NCBI RefSeq assembly: GCF_040436345.1
Contig: NC_133215.1
Location: forward strand, 19,785,306-19,849,305
Length of the DNA stretch: 64,000 nucleotides
Direction: 5' to 3'
Source of the DNA: Pagrus major
Taxonomy: Eukaryota; Chordata; Actinopteri; Spariformes; Sparidae
Shown: positions 36,787 through 48,185 of the stretch, one piece after another
How positions within the stretch are numbered: position 1 is the stretch's first letter
How the letters are laid out: each line of letters starts with the position of its first letter
Made by a program: the position numbers and the translations under genes
Notes under the pieces: generated by a model
The model's database searches: none
What the model was told of the DNA's origin: nothing
What the model saw: only the letters and a program-made list of their open reading frames with translations

Positions 36787-37366
36787 GTAGGTCCTGTCTT
36801 TTTAGTTGTTTTATTCTTGAATAAAAATTAATAATAATCCTCATTTATCAATTAATGATAATAATAATGAAATAATGTTGATTTACGGTATAAAAGTGAT
36901 TAAATTTGGTAATGATTTGGTACTCAGGAATTCAGAATAAGATATATTTCTTTGGTTATTTATTATGATGCAGAATATCAGGATGCAGAGAAATGTCCTG
37001 CTGGAGAATGTTTTGTTTGTTTTACACAAAGATATAAAAAGTAGTAAAAATACAGTCGACTGTATTTGAGAAAAAAATACCTATATTGAAGAGAAAAGAA
37101 AATTATCTTTTGTTACAGCTTCATATTTCACATAAATTATGTAGGGTTACATGACAAACAGTGAGGGCAGCTGAGGTCACGTATCGTCTCTACTAATGAC
37201 TTGCCCTCAAATGCACTGGTTCTTACTGGCTACATTAAAATTAAACAAAAGAAATCATACAGTTATACTTTTTTATACGTTTTTCTGTGACTGTTCTTTT
37301 TATTTTCTGTGATTGTATTCCTCAGATTGGTGTTTTTTGTGACTTGTTTCTCCATCTGCTGAGATC

Positions 37367-38310
<944 letters not shown>

Positions 38311-38616
38311 AGATAAAAATCACATGTCATGCTGAGGTCAGATGACAGACGAGAAAATTTGTAACATGCATGCCCTTTTTTGAAACAGTTTAATCCTCTG
38401 TATACATACATTAACTAAATCAGAATGAAAGGAAAACCATGACAGCATTACTAAAGACTTAAGAGTGTACAGAAATGTATCTTTTATTGCAGCATTATTG
38501 CATTTGATTGTGTTAGATGGTGCTCGGTAATACACATGTTCTCTATTTGAGTTAAATGAGATTAATCTTGTTCAGGATTCTTGTCTAACAATATACTGTA
38601 AACCCTTGTCTTTACC

Positions 38617-38622
38617 AATAAA
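38617..38622 (+). terminator. mb: Myoglobin poly(A) signal
   Basis: AATAAA about 307 bases after the stop codon, followed by a T-rich stretch (ttctttcattctcgtctg). It is the first canonical signal downstream of the gene. Confidence 0.75.
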
Positions 38623-39506
38623 ATTCTTTCATTCTCGTCTGCTCATCATTTTGTTTTGTCTTCTGTGCTGTGGGAAATAGACTTATAACTAATTGCTCAT
38701 TATAAAAAAATAAAAGGTATGAGAGAAAGTATGTGTTTGTTGATTTATGTTGTCTGAAATCCAGTGCAGCACGTTGTTAGAGTCTGACAGTGCAGATAGG
38801 AATCAGGTCAGGACTACAACATCAAGTGCTGGGAAACTTGCATGCACACACACACTTAAAAACCCCACTTAAACATGCCGTCAGGCCGATTATCTTTCAG
38901 ACTCTTTTTTAGTTCTTAGTCACCTGATATAAAGTGGATGTGATGGTGCAGAGCCTTTGGCAGGAGCCATATCAGGGACTTTATCACTCTTTCAACTTCC
39001 TGTAAAGTAGCAACCCCCCATTTTCCATGAATCAGTTCTCATTTCCTTCAGTACTTTATGAGGCCATTCAAGGAGAAGTTAATCTAGACTTGTGACCCCT
39101 GAAAACAAAGCAGTGCTCCCTCATCCACGAATCCAGTTATTTCACAAGGAAAAAGCGACCAAACCAGGGAAGCAAAATATGCATTTTTTCCATATCAGCT
39201 TCTCATGGCCGATGAAAAGATTTGGTGTCTTAAAACTTGTAGACTTCCCTCAGACTGAATTGGATTAAATGCAGACGAAAAGTCCAGTAAAAGAAACCTG
39301 GCACACTGTATATTTCAGGTTCGACCAGAACTCGACTGGCATTCTGTTTTTTACATCCAAACCCCACAAAGTTATTGTAAGATAAAGCCCTGCGTTTGTG
39401 TTACCCTGTCAGGTAGTTGTTACCATGGTTACAGCTTGCCTGTGCACCCTGATTACAGACATGTACAGTGTAGATGACCATGAAAAGGCATTGTCCTGCG
39501 CAGAGA

Positions 39507-39625
39507 TATAAAATGACAGAACCCGAGCCTGGACATCGGGTCGGGTATCCTGCTCTACTTCCTTTTGGACAGAGAATTAAGACTTAGGTGTTGACACCTG
39601 ACTGGAGGAGGGATGAAGACAACAG
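39507..39625 (+). promoter_or_regulatory. Orphan TATA promoter with short first coding exon (MKTT...)
   Basis: TATAAAA at 39507-39513 is followed about 105 bases later by an ATG (39613) opening a 13-nt exon, ATG AAG ACA ACA G, which ends in a perfect donor (CAG|GTGAGG). The arrangement is that of a tissue-specific gene whose remaining exons lie downstream, but I found no plus-strand exons before smdt1. It may be a relic or chance. Apart from this, the 38.7-41.8 kb spacer holds nothing I can support. Confidence 0.3.
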
Positions 39626-41852
39626 GTGAGGATGATGATGTTGAAGCTCTGGCCCACTCTAAAGTTCATCATAGACCTCTGACGTGATTATAAAGTGGTG
39701 CAGCAAAACACGAGACGTGTCATTCAGAGGTCACTCCAATTCAAACATCTTCACCAAGTTTCTCATGAGCACAGCAGATGTCTCAGCAAGTGGAAAGAAG
39801 AAGTCATTGCTTTTGGGTGATGGCCCGGCCACGTGTTCCTGATATCAGCGTTATCTTTGACATTCCAAACTCTCACTGACCGCCTGTTGTCCTTCCAATT
39901 TCTGACTTGATGCCATAATTGTGTTTGGTTAACTTCCACGTTGGAGAAATTCCATGATGAACTATTAATAGTGTTTGTGTGTGCGTACACTCGTGTATAC
40001 GTGACAACCGGCACAATGCCGCTGGTCACACACACCTCAGTGTCTCCCTCACTCGTCCTTTCTCACTGAACGCTGAACAACTGTTGGGTGAACTGAGGTC
40101 AAACACTTGCTTCAACAACACAAAGCTCTAATTACTTGGTCCAAACTGTGACAAACGGCATCACTTTTCATTTAAATGAGAGGTAGTCAAAGGAGTAGTA
40201 TCTGACCAATATGTAGTTTCTAAGCCATATATGTTGGCAAACATACTTACCTCATCTCCCAAATCCCTAAATTAACACCTTTTTGTTGAGAAGGATCAAT
40301 TTGGAATGCAACACCACAGTTGGCATTCAAGGGTAAAATTAATTACTTCAGATACATGTGCTTCCTCTAAAAGTGGCAGACGTATTTGCATAGAGGAACA
40401 GTCAGCAGAAGTAATTTAATGACTGCAGCCCCCCACCTCAAAGTCTCTCCTCGTCTCCAAAGCCCTGACGGCTCAGCCATGCATGGAGGAACAAACACAG
40501 GTAGCAAGAGCAAATCAGACTGCAACAAAACATAGAAACATGAATGGGAAGCATTACAATGACGGGCTGGATGCAGGACAATGGACCCGACATTTAACAA
40601 ACGGCACCTACTCCCTGCTTGGGGAAGGACGCAATATTGCAACCTGACAGCTGACGTCTTCATATAAATGTATGAACTTGCATCCCAATTAGAGAAAATT
40701 TTCATCTTAATCACAGAGAGCAGTGTGTCGGCCCCTTGGTTAGTTAAAGTTAAAGAGTGGACAATTAGCATGAAATAGTTATATTTATTATTTATTTCAT
40801 TATTATCATCGTCATCATTTAAACAATTATGTCAATTCATAGTACAATAATGTAAATGCATAGAAAAAAAAATTAACAAGGCCATAGTTAACATTACACG
40901 AAATCTTTACAGCAATGTTTTGTCACACTCATCAACTTAATTAATCCAAAGTGTGTTAAAATAAATTGTAAATTCAAAATTCCATTAGTATAATTTTCTT
41001 CAGTTCAAAGTGTATAAATAATAATGGTCCATCCTGCTTTTATTGATCACAGACTTATTTTATTTAATTTTTTGACACTAAAGTTCTCCTGTTAAAGCAT
41101 CATAAAAACGCAACGCATAGAAAGCATACTGTATTATAATTATAAACATTATGTAAAACAGCTTTGAATGAAGCTGTGCAGCATCATGTTTATATTGGCC
41201 AGCAGAGCCTGATATGTGTTGATATCACAGCGCAGTGTAATTACACGGCCCTGCACACCCACACAGGTGTTTTTGGTTTGGATGATTAGACCTCTGCTCA
41301 GGTTGGAGGTGGACAGAGCCACGCTGAAAATTATATAATGTCACCAAGCTGTCAATCAAACACAGACTGTACACGCCCACACAGTCCGGAGAAGAGCAGC
41401 CAAAATAACTAAAATCCCCTGTGTGGGCGCCATGACTATCTGTAACTGCTGAAGTATGCACAACAAAAGGACGAGCCAGTCCATTAGATGACTAGCAGTC
41501 ACAGCTCAAAGGTCAATGTTCTTCCAAATCTTCTGCTTCATCTAAAGTCATCCGTGTCATAGGTCTAAGATCTTTATCAATAACATTAACCATCGCTGCT
41601 GTCGCTTTCTTTCTACATCAGGAAGTAGCACAAGACAAATTACTCCAAATTTGAACTCAACAAATGGTTAAGAAACTCTTTCTCCTGATCTGGAAGAAAA
41701 ACACACCATTACTGCAACAGCTAAAAGTCAAAGCACAAACATGTAATGTAAAAATAATTAGTGGAAATAACATGCTAATGTGTTACATGCATACATACTA
41801 CATACAAATATATACATGAAAACATCAGAGAGACATCCCTCAGAGAAGACAG

Positions 41853-44800
41853 TTAATCAAAGCTCGGCTGCTCGATGTCTGGCGGCGCCGTTCTGCGAGT
41901 CAGGTTGGACAGGTAGAGAGCAGTAGCCATGGGAACAAAGCCGGCTGCCACCTTCAGGATGGTCAGCAGCCTCTCAGTAGCATTGGTCACACCATCAGGT
42001 GTCTGAAGGGGAGGAACGTGACACAAGACTGCTTTTACAGAAACAGAACAGAAAACATTACAGACATTTGGTGAAACACTCAGGTACTTAATCCACGCAA
42101 TTAGCTTCTCTTTATACATCCTGAGGGCTTTTGTTTGGGTTAGGGTTAGGGTTAGTTAGGTAGTTAGTTAGGGTTAGGGTTTGTTTTTCAAGTATCCCTG
42201 TCTGACTTTGGCCATCAATAGCAAAAATCTATGGCTTGCCCCCGCGCTACATTTGTGCTTCTCATGTGTTTGCTCTGAAATTATGTCTCTGGTTTAAACC
42301 GTCTGCAAAGTTTGTGACGAAAATGGATACAAACCTGATCCTCTGCAAACAGCAAGGGGCAGTGGAGCGATGCGGCCAGCTTTCTGACAGCGTCCAGGCG
42401 CTCTGTGGGAACTGAAGCGTTACGAGCTACAAGAGACGGATGCACAAGAGGGCAGCCAGTCAGAAAGAGACACACAGATAGGGCGGAGCCCCACAACACA
42501 ACAATATAGGACGGGATAAGGTATATAAAGAGTGAAAATGGTCCATATTTGACCATTCCTGCTCCATTTAATCCCCTTTGCTCCTGTTTTGACCTCCTTC
42601 ATGTGATTTACAGAGCTGAGGAATTTAACCTATTGACATACCATTAGTGACCATGATGCAGACTTTTCCGAGGAAATATCCAGGGTCCAAATTTTTCAGG
42701 GACGCTTCTGCTGACTGGAAACTACGACAAAACAAATAACACAAGTCACAGATTGAATAGTGTAATATATTATTATGAATAATACACAAAACATACACAA
42801 ACCATGCTAAACAAATCAGTAGTTCTTCCACATTCGAAGGCAGTGCCATTATTAGATTATCGGGTCCTGATTTGTAAAGGTCAGTGGTTTCACAGCCTGA
42901 CAAGTGTCATTTAATTTTCATATTCTTCTTTAAAAAGTTGACCAATATATCGTTGATATTATTGGCTGGCACTGGCCTAACATAGACATATCGGTCCCAG
43001 TGAAGTTTATTGTTTCAGTGTACTGGTGTAATTTTAGACAATCTTAGACAGGGTTAACTGTGACATATTCTTCCTAACTCACATATGTGTCTTTAGTGTT
43101 TGACAACCATATTTGAGGGATCAATGCCAAATAAATGCGTATATCTTCTTGATGCTGTGAGAGGCTTTTTTCAGAATTATAAGTGCTGTATTGTAGGCAA
43201 CTGGACGTTAAGGACACATGTAAGCTCTGAGATTCAGAGTCGTCAGGGCCACTTGTGGGTTGTTGACCCAACTGGCCTTCATGTCAACGACCCACAAGTG
43301 GCCCTAACGACTCTGAAACTCAGAGTTCGCACGTCCTGAACGACTCTATAAGGACACTCTCCAGTTAGTTAGAACTGAAGAAGCCTCTTGGATGAGAGGT
43401 GAAACATCTTCAAGAAACTGAAACAAGTCCAGTTACCTACAATACAGCACTTAGAATTACCATGACTGAGAACCTTCATCAATATGCTTATTTCAGAACA
43501 ACATAATACATAGAATTAAGTCGCAGTAAAAAAACCAATACAATACAATGTATAGTATTTAATATATAAAAGGCATACTGTTGTGGATTTAAAAGATACC
43601 TGAGCTCTGAGGTGAGGTTGATGATGAACACCACCAGGTCTATCCTTGGACGACTCTCCTCATTCTCCATGGGCAGAGGCAGACTCTTGGCTAGTCTCCT
43701 GATTGAAACAATTAAGATGGTTACTGCAGTCTGAACATGATCACTGATATGATCATAATCAGAGGTGGTAATTCTGTTTGGACGGCCGTCACATGGGATG
43801 GGTGGAAGGGATGAAATATTCCGATGTTTACAACTTGTTCATGTCATCAGACGTCTCAAGACTACTGTATGAGGTTTAAAAATACTGTGCATTGACAATA
43901 TAACACTATATATGTATTATTAAGCTGTACTCAAGTCTGATATTGAAAACTTTCACAAAAGGTTTCCCTGCTGTAATAATAACTCGATGTGAACTGGTAA
44001 TTACAATAACTCTGATATACAGTGAACGCAGCTTCAATAGTCTTGAGCCGAACCATTTTTCCCAAAGTATGCAACCTTTGGCTGCTGTGACGCACAAATT
44101 GCCCCGTTTGCGGGACTAATAAAGGAATTCTGATTCTGATTCTGAAGATATACTCATGTTGATTATACAGTAGATCCAAACAAACAAATGGAAGTAAATA
44201 GACAACATGTTCACTCATCACAAAGTGTTTGATTAACAAAAATCAATCATTAGTAATTTGGTGCTGTTGCATAGGTTAAAGAGAATATTAAAATAATAAT
44301 AATACAAATCAGGTCTAGTTCCAGTAACAGAAGAGCAGATGGTGTTTCCAGTTGTGTGCCTAATGACCGTCTCCTGTAAAGGATAGCTGACTTCAGCAGT
44401 TTAATGTGATGGAGCAGTACTCACACATTCACAGTGAAAGTGGTCTCCTCCACCAGAGTGTCTGCTAAACTCTGCTGAAACTGCTCCTCACTCTCCACCA
44501 GCTGCAGAAAAAAACACTCGGAGTCAGCGCAAAACATGGAAATATGGAATATGAGGTGGAAAGTAAAGTAGCTCAAATTCACTCAAGCACTGAGGGTGCT
44601 GGTACTCTCCTGTAGAGTTTACAATGAAGTAAGGAATTACTTCAGTTCTTTAAATATGATGTATTAGTATAAACAGAAAAGTTATCAGATGTCACTGGGA
44701 TCAGGTAACACATAAATAAAAAAAATGCCTGTGCTCCCCTGAAAACTTCCACTGTGTTTCATCAAATACATTTCTGACTAGTTTCATATATTTTGAAACA

Positions 44801-45528
44801 TCTCCTGAATACAATAAACTGTTCTTCTTTTAATTAAACTGCATTATAAGGACAGTGGTCTCCAACCTTTTTACCATTTGACCTTTAAAATGAGACAAAT
44901 GTTTACCTGAAACCACTCCTGATACGCTGAACATGTGAATTGTGAGATGTACAACCAAAAAGATTGTTTTAAAGATTTTTATAGTGTTGAAGAGGTTACA
45001 CTTCCCATCCAGACTTATCTTGTGACCCCTTGGAGAAGGGTCCTGACCCCCGGGTTGGGACCCACTGATGAGGGAACATGTGAATGACATTGTGATGCTT
45101 TTGTTTTGAAACTTTGAGCCGGTAAGGGTGAGCTTCATGTGAGATAAAGTATTTTAATCTTCCGTACATCATTGTGTCAGCACAAGTGCAACTTAAATGT
45201 GCTTTGGTTGCGTAAAAGTAAGTATTTATTACTGGTAGGAAGTCCAGTATCTATCCAGAACAAGACACTATATTGACGACTGAGCTATCTTGACGTTAGC
45301 TCAACTTAAAACACTTTTATTTCACTGCTAGCTCCTCCTGAGGGCAGCTGTACCAGTGTACACACCAGCACGGTAACCGCTGCTTTATTTTTAATAAGGC
45401 TAGCTAACTAAGGTAATGTCATGTCGTGTCTGTAGCTGTCAATGATTTAAGCTAATAAAACGCAAACTCACCAAGATGTTCGCTGTATTCAAACACGGCA
45501 GCTTACTAAACGGCTTCAATAACGCCAT
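41853..45528 (-). CDS. cenpm: Centromere protein M, 184 aa, six exons
   Basis: Subunit of the constitutive centromere-associated network (CENP-H/I/K/M group), built on a small-GTPase-like fold that does not bind nucleotide. Exons 5' to 3': 45528-45472, 44501-44425, 43698-43600, 42721-42642, 42426-42335, 42002-41853 (TAA). Landmarks aligned by memory with human CENP-M: KPFSKLPCLNTANIL start, LVESEEQFQQSLADTL, AKSLPLP, the RPRIDLVVFIINL strand, and YFLGKVCIMVTNG. The length agrees with human (180 aa). Exon 4 uses a CGTAG acceptor, and all phases close. Transposon pieces and a short telomere-like array lie in the introns. A palindromic CRE sits upstream. It is in the minus direction like luc7l, which starts 9 kb further upstream. 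Confidence 0.95.
42137..42180. repeat. Short interstitial telomere-like array (TTAGGG variants)
   Basis: The run contains three consecutive GGGTTA units, then TTAGG/TAGTTAG variants, then two more GGGTTA units. It lies in cenpm intron 5, about 135 bases upstream of exon 6. Confidence 0.8.
43175..43457. mobile_element. Foldback element with nested inverted repeats, in cenpm intron 3
   Basis: The outer arms are 'aagtgctgtattgtaggcaa' at left and its near reverse complement 'ctacaatacagcactt' at right, about 283 bp overall. A second, inner inverted repeat pairs 'cagggccacttgtgggt' (about 43247-43263) with 'acccacaagtggccct' (about 43290-43305). The part 'gatgagaggtgaaacatctt' is familiar from fish retroelement termini. 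No coding capacity. Confidence 0.7.
44030..44145 (+). mobile_element. LINE 3' end with TTCTGA tail
   Basis: The segment 'aaattgccccgtttgcggga' followed by 'ctaataaaggaattctgatt' and a short repeat of TTCTGA is the familiar 3' terminus of a fish L2/CR1-like LINE. It lies in cenpm intron 2. No coding part remains. Confidence 0.65.
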
Positions 45529-45640
45529 CCTAAATTTAAACACTTAAAACCTCCACAGTAACGTGAATTAAATCAATAAATTCACTGTAGAGCTTCTGGT
45601 CAACTCATGTTTACTCGCGCTTCTTTTCCGAACGTGCGTC

Positions 45641-45648
45641 TGACGTCA
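45641..45648. promoter_or_regulatory. cenpm: Palindromic CRE in the cenpm promoter
   Basis: TGACGTCA lies 113 bases upstream of the cenpm ATG in a CpG-containing region. A second half site (TGACGTCT) overlaps just after it. CREB/ATF binding is inferred from the motif alone. Confidence 0.6.
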
Positions 45649-46186
45649 TGACGTCTATCGTGCAGTTTGACCGCATGACGTTCTCCGCTCATCTGAAGCT
45701 ACTTCCTGCCACCTACAGGCCGCGCGGTGTTTTGTGATTCACTCCTCATGATCTTTTTGCAAGTACAGATTGTACATTTTGAGCTAATTTATTATTGATT
45801 ATCAGTTAATTACCAGTAATTTAGGATTTGAATGCAGCGGTTTTAAAGGGAAGTATCAGCTGCAAACGAGTCACAAGAGCAGGTAATAATTCTGACTTAA
45901 TGATAGGCTACTTAATGACCACCTCACCTTTAACGGGACGATTTTTCATAAAGCTAAACCAATTTAAAAAAACATTGAAAAACACATTTCAGTACCATTT
46001 CTAAACGCGAGGATCAAAGGAAATTTTTTTTTATAATAATAAAAAAAACGTGTATGAAATATCTATGTAGCTTATGTGTTGTGTCAATTAGGCATGGGAC
46101 AATGTGAACATTCCAACTCACGATTATCCTGATCAAAATAATTGCAATTCACGATATTATCCCGATAATAATTAAAATATGCTTAA

Positions 46187-46730
46187 AGGATAAGTTCACC
46201 CAAAAATTACAATTCTGTCAATATCTGCTCCAACTCATGGATGAGATTGATGGAAAGTCGGGTGAAACTCACAGCAAAAGTGTTGCAGCAGTGTTGCAAA
46301 CGACTCAAGTAGATGGGGACTTGTTTTAAATGTAAGAAAACAGAAAAAAAAAAAAACTGGCTCAGTTTGTCCTGCGTATTCAAAGCCTCTGTAAGCCAAA
46401 TTGATTTGAAAAGACATTATTTACACACATTTTTAAGCCGAATTCAGTGTAGCTGCTTAACTTAAAGCGTTAGCGAGCACGACCGTGCACTGAGGGTATA
46501 AGTAATGTCCTTCCATATTAGTTTGGGATTTCAAGCTCAAACTGCATGGAGCCATTTTGTTGTTGTTTTTTACATTTTAAAACGAGTCCCCATCTACTTT
46601 AGTCATTTATGAGAATGCTGCAACACTGTTTTCCTGTGAATCCCACAAATGTTTTGTGAACTACAAAAGACATTACATCAACATGAGAGTGAGTAGATAA
46701 TGACTGAATTTCTAATTTGTGTGAATTTAT
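46187..46730. mobile_element. TTAA MITE (AGGATAAGTTCACCC end)
   Basis: TTAA at 46183-46186 precedes AGGATAAGTTCACCCAAAAA. The two halves are inverted: 'gtagatggggacttgtttta' at left against 'aaacgagtccccatctac' at right. The right terminus is decayed near 46730. Otherwise 45.75-48.18 kb shows no gene. Confidence 0.7.
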
Positions 46731-48185
46731 GATTTTTTCTCTTGATGTGGCACTAAAACATACTGGAGTCAATGTACCTTTTTATTCCATCAGAGAAGTC
46801 ACACATATTTTTGTAGTGGTTTAAAACTTAAATAAGTCAAACATTAATCATAAGATCCTCCTGCATAAATGAAAGATAAATAAATGGTGGGCGAGCTGAG
46901 CCTTCAGCCATGTTGACAGGGTTACAACTTTGTAATGACTGGAAAGATGTGGGCTACCCTTTCAAAATAAATCCTGAAATCAATATAGGGCTGTTGGTGT
47001 TGATCTAGACAGCTTTTTCAAGTCACTCATGTGAGAATATTAACAATTATTCTGATAATGGAAATTTGAATAGTTATCTTTGTTTTTATTGTGATACATG
47101 ATAACATCTTATCTTCTCCCATCACTTTTGTCAATAACGTTTGATAAGGAAAGACTGTTACTCCGGCTGTAGCAGAAGCTCTCTTAATGTTTTTGTTGCG
47201 TCTCAAATCTAAGGTGCCGCCTTATTTTAAATTAATGTAATTATGTAAAGTGTATGCATAAATAAGTGAGGTTAAAGAGAATTATGTATAAACACAATGT
47301 ATTTGAATGGAAGCAGAAAATTTTATTCTCTTAATGGTGGCACAGCAAAGTAGATTTCCCCAGTACATCCAGGTTGTATCACAGCAAACAGGACACAAGT
47401 CCCTGGGCCTTTGAGTGTCAGTATGCAAAGACGCACATCATCTATATGCATTCAACATGTCAGGAACTGAGTGGAAATATGTGGAGGACTTCTTGCAGGG
47501 GGACAAGTGGAGTTTATTTTCAAAGTACGAGCTCATCACTGCATCCTGGATTAAGAGAAGGCTCAAGGAAGTGTAGCCTATCAGATTTTCCAAATGAGAT
47601 TGTTATGGCATGAAGGCAGCGAATAAAACACAAACATCAGAAGTGCCTTCAGTCATTCACAGCTCATTTCAAACATTACTGCAACGGTTATGCCACATTA
47701 ATGAGTCCAACCCGTGTAAATGAATCTACTGCTCGATTCGTAATGGAACAGGAAAAACAGTATTAACATTTAGGGTCCAACTAATGATAAAAAAATAACA
47801 GCAAATCATGAGCGAAATGAAAAACAGACTCAAATAAGGCTGCTGTCTCTTCACTCACTCATCCCTCATCACTGTCAGAATAACTCAGAATCAGAATCAA
47901 TGACTGTACATAAGATTGACAAGATGGCATAAAAAATGACTATACTGCTTCCACTAGCCTCACTATTATCTTAAAAAAGATGGTTTGCGTGTTCCTTGAC
48001 CGCCACCACTCAAGCTGATCCCCCATCCCCAAAGTTAAGTTTCCACTGTCCACCCCTGCTAATGTACATGTCCCACTTTTAACATGAACACACATACAAA
48101 GCCGACACACACACACTCGCACCAACACACACTCATCTCTCCATGCTCCTTTTACTAAACAATATATCCAAAGACTTCCTCTTGT

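Noticed and set aside
40367-40771. A 134-codon minus-strand frame between myoglobin and cenpm
   Set aside because: No domain, no acceptor or donor in phase, biased and cysteine-rich composition; consistent with chance.
42137-42180. Chromosome-end telomere
   Set aside because: Only a few imperfect units in the middle of a gene intron, with genes continuing on both sides.
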